A stretch of DNA of 45,422 nt from Bacillus nakamurai (GTDB lineage Bacteria; Bacillota; Bacilli; Bacillales; Bacillaceae): assembly GCF_001584325.1 (NCBI RefSeq), contig NZ_LSAZ01000014.1, positions 1 to 45,422 on the forward strand. Reading direction: 5' to 3'. Made by a program: the position numbers and the translations under genes. The notes beneath the pieces were generated by a model. That model was given only the letters and a program-made list of their open reading frames with translations. It was not told the DNA's origin and did no database searches. How positions within the stretch are numbered: the first letter of the stretch is position 1; each line of letters opens with the position of its first letter. This document shows, piece by piece, positions 32,244 through 41,385 of the stretch.

Positions 32244-33682
32244 TTATGAATGATCAACTTTGACGCGTTTCATAAAGAAGGCGCAGAGCAGACCGATAAT
32301 GGCCACAATCATTGCGAAGATAAAGGCGTGCTGGACGCCCGCAGTCAGCGCGTGCGGAAAGACGGCGGGGTCAGCGGGATTTTTGACGGTGCTCATATAG
32401 TTCTTTTGTCCGGCCGCCATGATGCTTACCGCCACCGCAGTGCCGATCGCTCCGGCCATCTGCTGGAGCGTATTCATAATGGCTGTGCCGTCCGGATAAA
32501 ATTCCGGCGGAAGCTGGTTTAAGCCATTTGTTTGCGCCGGCATCATAATCATGGAAATCCCGATCATCAGGCACGTATGAAGCACGATTGACCAGAACGG
32601 CCGTTGAAGCAACTGAGATGTTTGAGAAAAACCAAAGAACAGCCGCAACAATGACAAATCCCGGAATCACAAGCCATTTCGGACCGTATTTATCAAACAG
32701 CCGCCCGGTAACCGGGGACATAAAGCCGTTTAAAATACCGCCCGGCAGAAGAATAAGCCCGGACGTAAAGGCCGTCAGCATCAAGCCGCTTTGTAAATAC
32801 ATAGGCAACAGAAGCATCGTTGATAAGATGACCATCATACAGATAAATACAATTACGACGCCGAGAATAAACATCGGGTAACGGAATGCGCGAAGGTTCA
32901 TCATCGGCTGCTTCATTGTCAGCTGGCGGATCGAAAACAAGATCAGCGCCACAACACCGACAGTGAGTGATCCGACAACCGTCGGGCTCGACCATCCCCT
33001 GATCCTTCTCCCGCATTCTGAATCCGAATACGATGCCGCCGAAGCCGATCGTGGACAGAATAATAGAAAGCACATCGATTTTCGGTTTTGTAATGTCTGA
33101 CACGTTTTGCATGTAGGCGATGCCGAATAAAAGAGCCAGTACGAGAAACGGCAGAGAAATCCAGAAAATCCAGTGCCAGTTTAAATGCTCTAAAACAAGC
33201 CCTGAAAAAGTCGGCCCGATGGCAGGGGCGAACATAATCACAAGCCCGATCGTTCCCATTGCCGCTCCGCGTTTATGAGGCGGAAAGATGACCAGGATGG
33301 TATTAAACATAAGCGGCAATAACAGCCCCGTTCCTAAAGCCTGAACGATTCTCGCCGCTAAAAGAAACGGAAAACTCGGCGCGATCGCGGCAATGAAAGT
33401 GCCGATAATGGAAAAGGCGAGTGAGACGATGAAAAGCTGTCTCGTCGTAAACCATTGCAGCAGCAGCCCCGAAACCGGAACAAGAATGCCCAGAACGAGC
33501 AAATAGCCCGTTGTTAACCACTGCACGGTAGAAGGAGTAATATGTAATTCCTTCATCAGATCAGTTAACGCGATGTTCAGCGCCGTTTCACTGAACATGC
33601 CGATAAATCCCGCCGTCAGCAAAGAAATCATGATCGGCATGACTTTATATTGTTTGGAAGTTTGAGCTGTTTCCAATATCAT
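32244..33682 (-). pseudogene. lmrB: lmrB, MFS multidrug (lincomycin) efflux gene with three indels
   Basis: LmrB is a 14-helix DHA2-type exporter giving lincomycin and puromycin resistance, normally 479 residues. The frame from 33682 is normal (KQYKVMPIMISLLTAGF ... GFGGIVFGF) until about 33022. There a base seems lost (AGAAT where AGC-AAT is expected), restoring NAGEGSG in a second frame. About 20 bp later another G seems lost before WSSPTVVGSLTVG, which continues in a third frame to STAVLV near 32614. There one extra A shifts the frame again and the end reads VLHTCLMIGISMIMMPAQ to KRVKVDHS. Net length is 1 bp short of 480 codons. As given, the protein is cut off after about 220 residues. 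TTG 33676 has better ribosome-site spacing than the ATG. Confidence 0.85.
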
Positions 33683-33719
33683 TCTCCTCTCTATTTACGG
33701 TAAGATGTCTCTCGTATTT

Positions 33720-34286
33720 TTATGTCTTCAGCAGTTTAGGGATTTGTTTTGAAATATGGATGATCGGCATGCGGTCTTTTTTAGCCAAAGACAAAATGAT
33801 TCCGCCTTCGATCATGGCATTAAGGACGGTGCTGATTTCCGCGGCCTTTTCCTCGGAAAAACCGGCTGCTCTTAATTTGCCGGCAAATAAGTTTTCCCAT
33901 TCCTGATAAGCATTCTGGCAGGCTTTTTGCAGATTTTCGCTTGTTAAAGAAGTCTCAGCGGCGAGTAACCCGACAGGAAATCCTTCAAAGTTTTCCGGAC
34001 ATGTAAATTGGCGAGACAAATCCTTTAAAAATAATTGAATGCTTTCCGCCGGATCAGGATGGGCATCAAGGCTTTCTTTTATTTTCAAGCGGATATAATC
34101 ACTCATTTCATTTACAGCCTCAATCGCAAGCTGCTCTTTTCCGCCCGGGAAATAATAATAAAGAGAACCTTTCGGCGCGCCGCTTTCTTTAATAATCTGA
34201 TTCAGTCCCGTCCCGTAATACCCTTGCACCTGAAACAGCCGGGTCGCTGCGGCAAGTATTTTTTCACGAGAATCTCCATAGCTCAT
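33720..34286 (-). CDS. lmrA: TetR-family repressor LmrA
   Basis: A 188-residue repressor of lmrAB. Residues 8-55 form the TetR helix-turn-helix (KILAAATRLFQVQGYYGTGL, then ESGAPKGSLYYYFPGGKEQL); the rest is the helical ligand-binding domain of the YxaF/LmrA type. In B. subtilis LmrA represses lmrAB and, with YxaF, the qdoI and yxaGH genes, and flavonoids release it. The ATG at 34286 follows AAGGTGGG. Its operator-like sequence lies 35 bp upstream. lmrB follows 37 bp downstream on the same strand, but lmrB is damaged here while lmrA is intact. Confidence 0.92.
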   Translation of the reverse strand: MSYGDSREKILAAATRLFQVQGYYGTGLNQIIKESGAPKGSLYYYFPGGKEQLAIEAVNEMSDYIRLKIKESLDAHPDPAESIQLFLKDLSRQFTCPENFEGFPVGLLAAETSLTSENLQKACQNAYQEWENLFAGKLRAAGFSEEKAAEISTVLNAMIEGGIILSLAKKDRMPIIHISKQIPKLLKT

Positions 34287-34320
34287 AACGTTCCCACCTT
34301 ACTGATAAATGACAAACTGA

Positions 34321-34340
34321 AAATATAGTGACTGGTCTAT
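34321..34340 (-). promoter_or_regulatory. LmrA/YxaF-type operator upstream of lmrA
   Basis: Minus strand ATAGACCAGTCACTATATTT closely matches the LmrA/YxaF box described for B. subtilis (ATAGACC-GTC-CTAT-type). A TTGACA at 34360-34355 lies just upstream on the same strand, so binding would block the promoter. Confidence 0.75.
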
Positions 34341-34468
34341 TATCTTGATGCGGTGTCAAGGATTTTATCGGATATTTTGTGCGGAAGATTGCCTGCCGCA
34401 CCTTTTGACCAAGTATGAAAAATCATTCATTAATAAATACTAACCCCATGACTAAAGGAGAGAGAATA

Positions 34469-35584
34469 ATGAAAAAACGATTAATGCCCATCGTCACATT
34501 TATAACAGCCCTGCTGCTGATTGCCGTCGGCTGCTCCCAGTCTCCTCAGGCGAAAGAAGCTCCGCATCAAACGAAAAATGGCTCTTCATCCAAAAAAGGG
34601 AATCTCCCGAACATCAAAATTCTCGCCACCGGCGGCACGATCGCAGGCGCAGATAAATCAAAGACTTCCACGACGGAATACAAGGCCGGCGCGGTAGGAG
34701 TGGATTCGCTTATTCAAGCCGTTCCAGAAATGGAGGACATTGCTCATGTCAGCGGAGAGCAAATTGTGAATATCGACAGTCAGAATATGGACAACAAAAC
34801 GTTGCTGAAGCTGGCAAAACGCGTCAACGAGCTGCTCCGGTCTGACGATACGGACGGCATTGTCATCACACATGGGACAGATACACTTGAGGAAACAGCC
34901 TATTTTCTCAATCTGACCGTAAAAAGCGAGAAACCGGTTGTAGTGGCCGGATCAATGCGACCGTCAACCGCGATCGGAGCGGATGGCCCGTCGAACTTAT
35001 ACAACGCCGTAAAGGTGGCGGCGGCGCCCGAAGCGAAAGGAAAAGGGGCGCTTGTCGTCTTAAATGACCGAATCGGTTCGGCACGCTATGTGACAAAAAC
35101 CAACACAACTGCGACAGATACCTTCAAATCAGAGGAAATGGGGTACATCGGAACGATCGCCGATGACGTGTATTTTAACAATATCATCACCCGAAAGCAT
35201 ACGAAGGATACTGATTTTAATATAGCCAAGCTGAAAAAACTGCCTCAGGTTGACATTATTTACGGCTACCAAAACGACGGAGGCTATCTCTTTGATGCCG
35301 CCGCAAAAGCCGGAGCAAAGGGCATTGTGTTTGCAGGGGCCGGGAACGGTTCCATGTCTGACACGGCAAAAAAAGGCGCTGTAAAGGCGGTCAAAAACGG
35401 CCTGGCGATCGTTCGGTCAACAAGGACGGGGAATGGCGCCGTAACGCCAAATCGTGAGTTTGAAAAAGACCGCCTGCTGGCTTCAAACTCTCTTAACCCT
35501 CAAAAAGCGCGTATTTTGCTGATGCTCGCTCTGACAAAAACAGATGACCCCGAACGGCTTCAAACCTATTTTAATGAGTACTAG
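34469..35584 (+). CDS. ansZ: Secreted L-asparaginase II (lipoprotein) AnsZ
   Basis: Hydrolyses extracellular asparagine to aspartate and ammonia. The ATG at 34469 follows AAAGGAGAG and gives 371 residues. The first 22 residues are a lipoprotein signal (MKKRLMPIVTFITALLLIAV) with lipobox IAVGC, so the mature protein is tethered at Cys. Asparaginase motifs: ILATGGTIAGADKS, with the first nucleophilic Thr, and DGIVITHGTDTLEETAYFLN, with the Thr-Asp-Lys group completed further on by VAGSMRPSTAIGADGP. In B. subtilis ansZ is induced by TnrA under nitrogen limitation; I did not find a convincing TnrA box here. Confidence 0.94.
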   Translation: MKKRLMPIVTFITALLLIAVGCSQSPQAKEAPHQTKNGSSSKKGNLPNIKILATGGTIAGADKSKTSTTEYKAGAVGVDSLIQAVPEMEDIAHVSGEQIVNIDSQNMDNKTLLKLAKRVNELLRSDDTDGIVITHGTDTLEETAYFLNLTVKSEKPVVVAGSMRPSTAIGADGPSNLYNAVKVAAAPEAKGKGALVVLNDRIGSARYVTKTNTTATDTFKSEEMGYIGTIADDVYFNNIITRKHTKDTDFNIAKLKKLPQVDIIYGYQNDGGYLFDAAAKAGAKGIVFAGAGNGSMSDTAKKGAVKAVKNGLAIVRSTRTGNGAVTPNREFEKDRLLASNSLNPQKARILLMLALTKTDDPERLQTYFNEY

Positions 35585-35617
35585 AAGATGAGGGCCTGAT
35601 GTCCTCATCTTTTTTTC
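35585..35617 (+). terminator. Terminator after ansZ
   Basis: AAGATGAGG/CCTCATCTT stem with a 9-nt loop, then six or seven T. Confidence 0.88.
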
Positions 35618-35780
35618 ATTTGCCGTATTAAAGCATTAGTGCATGAAAATGAAAGGTGTATTTTTCTTATTTTACAGTCTTTTTATTCTTGTATAAAACA
35701 GTAAAAAGCGCACTATTTTTCCTCTTTTTTCTCAAATAGAATGAATATTGTGAATTTATTGCGAATCAGGAGGGAAAATC

Positions 35781-36428
35781 ATGAAACATGTAAAAAGTAA
35801 ACTTCTCGCTATCATCACAATTTGTATGCTGTCTGTCGTCTCCGTATTTGCCATGCAGCCAACCGTGTCGAAAGCCTCCTCGGAACACAACCCTGTGGTC
35901 ATGGTCCATGGGATCGGCGGTGCGTCATTTAACTTCGCAGGAATAAAAGCGTATTTAGTGTCTCAAGGCTGGTCAAGTAAACAGCTGTACGCCATTGATT
36001 TCTTGGATAAGACAGGGAACAATAAAAACAATGCGCCAAGACTATCAACTTATGTGAAAAAAGTGCTCAGTGAAACGGGAGCAAGCAAAGTCGATATTGT
36101 TGCGCACAGCATGGGCGGCGCAAATACGCTTTACTATATTAAAAACATGGACGGCGGAGACAAAATCGCTAACGTCGTGACGCTTGGCGGAGCCAACGGC
36201 CTGGTCACAAACAGAGCGCTGCCGGGCACCGATCCGAACCAAAAGATTTTATACACATCCGTTTACAGCTCAGCTGACTTGATCGTCATGAACCCGCTGT
36301 CACGATTAATCGGAGCGAAAAACGTGCAAATTCACGGTGTCGGCCACATCGGCCTTTTGATGAACAGCCGTGTAAACGGCCTGATTAAAGAAGGGCTTAA
36401 CGGTGGCGGTGAAAATACGAATCAATAG
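35781..36428 (+). CDS. lipA: Secreted lipase LipA-like, first tandem copy
   Basis: A small extracellular lipase (family I.4) without lid domain, acting on short- and medium-chain acylglycerols. Of 215 residues, the first 33 or so are a Sec signal peptide ([20 protein letters not shown] then [13 protein letters not shown]). The mature enzyme begins near [13 protein letters not shown]. The catalytic triad is Ser110 in the characteristic AHSMGG (Ala instead of the first Gly), Asp166 (SSADLIV) and His189 (GVGHIGLL). The ATG at 35781 follows CAGGAGGG. B. subtilis has one lip gene at this place (plus lipB elsewhere); here a second copy follows 997 bp downstream with about 80 percent identical residues by eye. 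Confidence 0.93.
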   Translation: MKHVKSKLLAIITICMLSVVSVFAMQPTVSKASSEHNPVVMVHGIGGASFNFAGIKAYLVSQGWSSKQLYAIDFLDKTGNNKNNAPRLSTYVKKVLSETGASKVDIVAHSMGGANTLYYIKNMDGGDKIANVVTLGGANGLVTNRALPGTDPNQKILYTSVYSSADLIVMNPLSRLIGAKNVQIHGVGHIGLLMNSRVNGLIKEGLNGGGENTNQ

Positions 36429-36432
36429 AGTC

Positions 36433-36472
36433 AGAGAGCCTCGGAGAATCAATTTCTTCAAGGCTCTTTTTT
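36433..36472 (+). terminator. Terminator after the first lipase gene
   Basis: AGAGCCT/AGGCTCT stem with a long loop, then TTTTTTG. The same element, diverged, follows the second lipase. Confidence 0.8.
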
Positions 36473-36777
36473 GTTTCCTCCGGCATCCGGCAGATAAACG
36501 AAACGCGGACGTGACGAATACACCTTGGGATAGTTCTATAAGTAAGTGCTGGTATCGAATTTCATGAGCATAGAAAGAAAAAAGCACAAGTTTATTTAGT
36601 TTCTATTTTTAAGTTGATAGGAATGGGGCTTTAACCCGGAAAGCCTAGGGGGGGAAGGTCTGAATGTCCCTTTTTTACCGACAAACTTTATTGTTGAAAA
36701 AAGTAATAAAAACACTGTTTATACATAATTTTCTGACTTATTATAAAGATTGATCATTCATTACAGAATGGAGGAAA
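36473..36777 (+). other. Spacer between the lipase copies
   Basis: Holds a short stretch also found after the second copy (CTCCGGCATCCGGCAGAT), then AT-rich DNA with no convincing ORF. A possible promoter for the second lipase is TTTATA-N17-TTATAA near 36718-36746. GGAGG precedes the second start. Nothing else recognised. Confidence 0.6.
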
Positions 36778-37425
36778 ATGATGAAAACAGTGAAAAATAA
36801 ATGTCTGGCGGTATTGATGATCTGCATGCTGAGTATCGTCTCCGTATTTGCGTTGCAGCCATCCGTCACCAAAGCCGCCTCCGGGCACAACCCGGTGATC
36901 ATGGTGCACGGAATCGGCGGGGCATCTTTTAACTTCGCAGGCATTAAAACCTATCTAATCTCCCAAGGATGGTCCTCCAAAGACCTGTATGCGATTGACT
37001 TTTGGGATAAAACAGGGCATAACAAAAGAAATGCGCCGAGACTATCAACGTATGTAAAAAAAGTGCTCAGTGAAACGGGAGCAAGTAAAGTCGATATTGT
37101 CGCGCACAGTATGGGCGGCGCAAACACACTTTATTATATTAAAAATTTAGACGGCGGAGACAAGGTTGGAAATGTCGTGACGCTGGGCGGAGCGAACCGC
37201 CTGGTCACAAACAAAGCGCTCCCGGGCACAGACCCGAATCAAAAGATTTTGTACACATCCATTTACGGTTCACTTGACTTGATTGTCATCAACGGACTAT
37301 CCAAATTACACGGCGCGAAAAATGTGAAAGTCCGCGGTGTCGGCCACATCGGCCTTTTGATGAGCAGCAAAGTAAACGGGCTGATTAAAGAAGGTCTCAG
37401 CGGCGGCGGAGAAAACTTGAATTAA
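36778..37425 (+). CDS. Secreted lipase LipA-like, second tandem copy
   Basis: A paralogue of the preceding lipase, again 215 residues with the same layout: signal peptide ([20 protein letters not shown] then [13 protein letters not shown]), oxyanion region [10 protein letters not shown], Ser110 in AHSMGG, Asp166 (GSLDLIV) and His189 (GVGHIGLL). All catalytic residues are kept. The central stretch [16 protein letters not shown] through to [15 protein letters not shown] is nearly identical to copy 1, while the N- and C-terminal thirds and surface loops differ (for example [11 protein letters not shown] against [11 protein letters not shown]). Both copies therefore look functional and partly diverged. 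The ATG at 36778 follows TGGAGG. It has its own terminator. Confidence 0.92.
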   Translation: MMKTVKNKCLAVLMICMLSIVSVFALQPSVTKAASGHNPVIMVHGIGGASFNFAGIKTYLISQGWSSKDLYAIDFWDKTGHNKRNAPRLSTYVKKVLSETGASKVDIVAHSMGGANTLYYIKNLDGGDKVGNVVTLGGANRLVTNKALPGTDPNQKILYTSIYGSLDLIVINGLSKLHGAKNVKVRGVGHIGLLMSSKVNGLIKEGLSGGGENLN

Positions 37426-37432
37426 TAGAGTC

Positions 37433-37471
37433 AGAGCCTGCGGGAATACAAGTCTTCGAGGCTCTTTTTTG
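37433..37471 (+). terminator. Terminator after the second lipase gene
   Basis: AGAGCCT/AGGCTCT stem, then six T. A diverged duplicate of the element at 36433. Confidence 0.8.
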
Positions 37472-37585
37472 TCTTCTCCGGCATCCGGCAGATGGTTTCC
37501 ATATTCTTTTTTCACCGTAAACCAAGCCCTCAGAAGTTATTTTTGTTAAAATAATATAGTTATATCAGAATTCGGAGGGTTTATT

Positions 37586-38644
37586 GTGGGAAAAGTGAAA
37601 AGAAATGCCCCTTGTCCATGCGGCAGCGGGAAGAAATATAAAAAATGCTGCGGAAGTAAAGCAGCTGATATTCCGGCAGACATCGCTGCAAAAGAAGCGA
37701 AGCAGATTCAGGAAAACTTGATGGAGTACGCCTTTACCGTACATAGAGAAAGCATTTCATCGTTTATTAACAAGCATGAATTCATCTCTTCTATGGACAG
37801 GCAGACAAAGGACATCAGCGTATTTAATCTCGGCATCTGGGGAATTTTCTTCCGTGAGCTTGCAGACGGCAAGACGATTTTCGAAGATTATCTTCAGAAA
37901 AAAGGCGGCAGCATCAACCGCCCGAAAACGCGTGAGATCGTTGAATCATGGAAAAGCATGACCCCGGCGCTCATGCTGCTCGAGGACATCAAAGAAGGTA
38001 TGATCCACTTTGAAGATGTAATGACGAAAAAACAGTTCAAGGTGGAAATGGATGCAAACCAGCAGGATCTTCCGCCTGTGGGAAGCCTGATTCTGGGCTA
38101 TCCGATTCACGAAGCGGAAAAAGCGGAATTCTTCATGCAATTCACAATCTTCCCTGTGAAGCGGACGGACGCCCTGATCAGCAAAGTGAAAAAGGCGGCG
38201 GTGCAAGGGAAATCGCCTGAGCGCTTTATGGAGGAAGACTTCGATACTGTTCTGGCCGCTCTTTTAGGAAATGCAGAAGAGCCGAAGCCAAGCACTGAAG
38301 AAAACCGTACGGAGTGGGCGAATGATATGGAGAAGGAGACAGCGGATGCCATTGAAAAAGGCATGACCGGAGATGAATATCCGGCAGAGCTTCTTCCGGC
38401 CGTCATCGACCTGTGGAAATCCTTCTGCGACAAAAAAACGCCGACCATCAGAAAGCCGGAAGCCTTTGCGGCGGCGGTCGAGTATTATGTGAACAGCATT
38501 TCTCTAAGCGGCGCTTCCGTTTCACAAGCTAAGCTGGCGAAAAAATACGGCGTAAGCGCCTCAACCATTTCCAGCCGCTATAAAGAAATCGAAAGTGCTT
38601 TGCAGGACGAAGCCGATCGCTTCGCGGCAGCGTTGACATCTTAA
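37586..38644 (+). CDS. yccF: SEC-C motif protein YccF with C-terminal helix-turn-helix
   Basis: A 352-residue cytosolic protein. The N-terminus carries a SEC-C zinc motif (NAPCPCGSGKKYKKCCG, residues 6-22: Cys-x-Cys ... Cys-Cys) like that at the end of SecA. The long middle is mixed and charged, without a recognised enzyme motif. Residues 310-345 look like a helix-turn-helix (VSQAKLAKKYGVSASTISSR), so the protein may bind DNA or RNA. The GTG at 37586 follows TCGGAGGG. It matches yccF of B. subtilis by place; its function is unknown. It is monocistronic with a strong terminator behind it. The natAB-type genes I recall after yccF in B. subtilis are absent here. Confidence 0.82.
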   Translation: MGKVKRNAPCPCGSGKKYKKCCGSKAADIPADIAAKEAKQIQENLMEYAFTVHRESISSFINKHEFISSMDRQTKDISVFNLGIWGIFFRELADGKTIFEDYLQKKGGSINRPKTREIVESWKSMTPALMLLEDIKEGMIHFEDVMTKKQFKVEMDANQQDLPPVGSLILGYPIHEAEKAEFFMQFTIFPVKRTDALISKVKKAAVQGKSPERFMEEDFDTVLAALLGNAEEPKPSTEENRTEWANDMEKETADAIEKGMTGDEYPAELLPAVIDLWKSFCDKKTPTIRKPEAFAAAVEYYVNSISLSGASVSQAKLAKKYGVSASTISSRYKEIESALQDEADRFAAALTS

Positions 38645-38655
38645 CAGAACATGAC

Positions 38656-38692
38656 AAAAACCTTGAAGGGCAAAAGCTTTTCAAGGTTTTTT
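38656..38692 (+). terminator. Terminator after yccF
   Basis: Perfect 12-bp stem AAAAACCTTGAA/TTCAAGGTTTTT with a 12-nt loop. Confidence 0.85.
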
Positions 38693-38788
38693 CTGTCGGT
38701 TTGACATGCTGATTTTCCCCGCAGGCAGGATAATAAATTCCATCTATCTAATAATAACAGGAGATGCTTTCAGGAAGGGGAATGAACA

Positions 38789-39721
38789 ATGGAGCAGACA
38801 CGTGCGTTAGGCAGGACAAATTTACGGGTAAAGCGAATCGGTTTTGGCGCGAATGCGGTCGGGGGACATAATCTGTTTCTGAATCTGAATGATGAGACGG
38901 GGAAAGATCTCGTCCGCACGGCTTTGGATGGCGGCGTGAATTTTATTGATACAGCTTTTATATACGGATTGGGGCGTTCTGAGGAGTTAATCGGAGAAGT
39001 CGTACAGGAACGCGGCGCCCGTGACAGGCTGGTTATCGCTTCAAAGGGTGCCCATAAAGAGGTCAACGGACAAATCGAGCTGGATAACAGCCGCGAATTT
39101 CTTCGGGGAGAGGTGGAAAAAAGCCTCAAGCGGCTGAAGACGGATGTAATTGATTTGTATTATGTTCACTTCCCTGACGGCAAAACACCGATGTCCGAGG
39201 TGGCGGGCACATTAAAAGAACTGAAGGATGAAGGGAAAATTAAAGCCATCGGCGCCTCCAACCTTGATTTTCAGCAATTGCAGGAGTTTAACGCCGACGG
39301 CTATTTAGAGGTCTTCCAATCCGAATACTCGCTGATTCAGCGCGATGCGGAAAAGGAACTGCTGCCTTACTGTGAAAAGAACGGCATTTCCTTTATCCCG
39401 TATTTCCCGCTCGCCTCCGGCTTACTGACGGGAAAATTCACAAAAGACGCGGCATTTGACGACATCCGAAAGGATAATCCGCAATTTCAGGGAGAAACGT
39501 TTCTTCAAAATCTGGAAAAAGTGGACAAGCTGAAAGCCGTCGCCGAAGAAAAAGGAACGCAAACGGCGCATATCGCCCTTGCCTGGCTGCTATCAAGGCC
39601 GGCGGTTGACGCAATCATTCCAGGCGCCAAACGCCCTGACCAGCTGAAGAACAACCTGCAGACGCTAGATGTTCAATTAACCGAGGACGAGGCTCAGTAT
39701 ATCAGTGACATCTTTAAGTAA
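38789..39721 (+). CDS. yccK: Aldo/keto reductase YccK
   Basis: A 310-residue NADPH-dependent aldo/keto reductase, near the IolS/YccK group (AKR11-like). The catalytic tetrad is visible: Asp and Tyr in [18 protein letters not shown] (around residues 52-57), Lys in [11 protein letters not shown] near 89 and His in YYVHFPDG near 127. The cofactor-binding [13 protein letters not shown] lies near the C-terminus. The ATG at 38789 follows AGGAAGGGG. The substrate is unknown; relatives reduce a range of aldehydes. It is monocistronic between terminators. Confidence 0.9.
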   Translation: MEQTRALGRTNLRVKRIGFGANAVGGHNLFLNLNDETGKDLVRTALDGGVNFIDTAFIYGLGRSEELIGEVVQERGARDRLVIASKGAHKEVNGQIELDNSREFLRGEVEKSLKRLKTDVIDLYYVHFPDGKTPMSEVAGTLKELKDEGKIKAIGASNLDFQQLQEFNADGYLEVFQSEYSLIQRDAEKELLPYCEKNGISFIPYFPLASGLLTGKFTKDAAFDDIRKDNPQFQGETFLQNLEKVDKLKAVAEEKGTQTAHIALAWLLSRPAVDAIIPGAKRPDQLKNNLQTLDVQLTEDEAQYISDIFK

Positions 39722-39729
39722 GTCGAAAA

Positions 39730-39760
39730 AAAGGAAATAGCCCGCGCTATTTCCTTTCTT
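39730..39760 (+). terminator. Terminator after yccK
   Basis: Perfect stem AAAGGAAATAG/CTATTTCCTTT with a 6-nt loop, followed by CTTCTT. Confidence 0.8.
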
Positions 39761-39799
39761 CTTAACGATTCATTTTTTCACGAATAAGGAAGTGTACAT

Positions 39800-41188
39800 A
39801 TGAAAAGGGAGAAATTAAAACAGGCTGCAGCCCGGATTGGAAATGTTCCGGCTCATTACCAAATGGATGCGGAGGATTATGAGGATGAACGTGCGCTGTT
39901 TTGGTGGAGTGATAAGGGTAATGAAGACAGCAGTATCATGGTTGAATTGGAGCTGAACGGTCAGTTGAAATCCTTGTCCCGTCCAGCTCCGCAAACCGAC
40001 CAGGCTTCGCTTCCCTCAGAGGAAATAGAAAAGCGGATGCTCAGTTTTACAGACACGCATTATCCCGGAGCAGCTGCTGAATTTGTACGGGAGGAAAACA
40101 GGGCTGTATGTGAAGATAAAGTGAGATATTCATATGTTCAGATGGCCGACGGGCTGCCGCTGCCCTTCACCGGATTTTACATTCACCTCTCTCTTACAGG
40201 AGAGGTGATAGAGTTTTGCTATCATGGAAAGGCAGATGGACTGATGAGGCCCGGACAAATTGCGGACAAACAGGAGGCAATGGCTCATTTTGTAAAGGAC
40301 ATTGACGTTGAGCTTTTCTTTTCAGTACTCCATCGTTCAGTTTATGAGCAGGGAGATGATAAACCCCATCTCATTTATGAAACTGTATTGCCGAGCCTTC
40401 CTATTTCGGCCGATTTGAAAGAAGAAAAGAAAGAGTACGATGATATTGAAGACGATACGCCGCAGCGTTTTCCGCTTTCACCGCTTGAGGATATTACGGA
40501 TCATATTGATGTGAATCATATGATCGGGCTGCATGCCGGCTTTCACAAAGTGAGAGAGTCAGATCTTGGGGACGGCAGGATCGGCATGGCCTGGCGCCAT
40601 GAAGAAACAGAACCGGCCCGAGCCGATAAAAGCTTAATGAGTCTTTTTGAGCAGCGGACGAATCAAGTATTAAAAACAATCCATCACAAAAAATCCGGCA
40701 AGCTTGCCGGAGTGATGTCCTTTATGCGTGAAGAAGGCGCGCCGGTGCTTTCTGAAGCCGAATGTGAAAACATTGCGCTTCGATTTCTGTTTGCAATGTT
40801 TCCGGAAGCAGATGAGTTCTTTCAAATTCAATATGATGAACCGGACGATGAGCAGGAAAATGCGGGGTTTACCTTCAAGGCAGAGGCGGGCGGCGTTCCT
40901 ATCCGCTTCGGGGAGTCGAGAATCTGCGTCAGTAAAAAGACGGGACGCATCAGTTTTTATATGCCTCCGGAAATAGACCCGGCAGAGCTTAGGCATATTG
41001 ATCCGGTCCCTTCATTGACGAAGGAGGAGGCCAAGGCGGCGATTCTGGAAGCGATCCGGGTTGAACTGGCCTGGGACAGGCATGATGACGGCAGCGGACA
41101 GAATACGTATCGTCTCGTTTACAAGCCCATTTACCCTCACATTATAGAGGCTCATACAGGCAGAGCTATTATGAGTTCAATAGGCTGA
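39800..41188 (+). CDS. ycdB: YcdB, protein with YcdB/YcdC repeated domain
   Basis: A 462-residue soluble protein with no signal peptide. It is built of two related halves of the YcdB/YcdC repeat type: each holds a PepSY-like strand pattern, a block resembling IHLSLTGEVIEFCYHG (near 130) or ICVSKKTGRISFYM (near 375), and a closing segment ending in IDPVPSLTKEEAKAA then YRLVYKPIYP. The N-terminus is highly charged (ARIGNVPAHYQMDAEDYEDE). The ATG at 39800 follows a modest AAGGAAG. It is a close paralogue of the next gene. In B. subtilis the ycdA-ycdB-ycdC cluster is of unknown biochemical function; ycdA is absent here. Confidence 0.85.
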   Translation: MKREKLKQAAARIGNVPAHYQMDAEDYEDERALFWWSDKGNEDSSIMVELELNGQLKSLSRPAPQTDQASLPSEEIEKRMLSFTDTHYPGAAAEFVREENRAVCEDKVRYSYVQMADGLPLPFTGFYIHLSLTGEVIEFCYHGKADGLMRPGQIADKQEAMAHFVKDIDVELFFSVLHRSVYEQGDDKPHLIYETVLPSLPISADLKEEKKEYDDIEDDTPQRFPLSPLEDITDHIDVNHMIGLHAGFHKVRESDLGDGRIGMAWRHEETEPARADKSLMSLFEQRTNQVLKTIHHKKSGKLAGVMSFMREEGAPVLSEAECENIALRFLFAMFPEADEFFQIQYDEPDDEQENAGFTFKAEAGGVPIRFGESRICVSKKTGRISFYMPPEIDPAELRHIDPVPSLTKEEAKAAILEAIRVELAWDRHDDGSGQNTYRLVYKPIYPHIIEAHTGRAIMSSIG

Positions 41189-41385
41189 AAGTCATGACTT
41201 TTCCCCTGCGGCATCAGGGGATGTATGAAATTTGAATCAGAAAATGCCGTCCTGAATCCGAAGCTTTTCCCGCTTTGCTAAAAATAGACACATAAAAGGA
41301 CCTTTCTTCCCTTTAAAAAAAGAAGGGCGTTTTTATATAATAAAACACAGTTCTTTTTGTATACTCTTTTGAAAGGATGACTTCA

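Noticed and set aside
34351..34370. TnrA box upstream of ansZ (TGTCAAGGATTTTATCGG)
   Set aside because: The right half lacks the TNACA needed, with two mismatches at key positions; the TGTCAA part is better explained as the reverse of the lmrA TTGACA -35.
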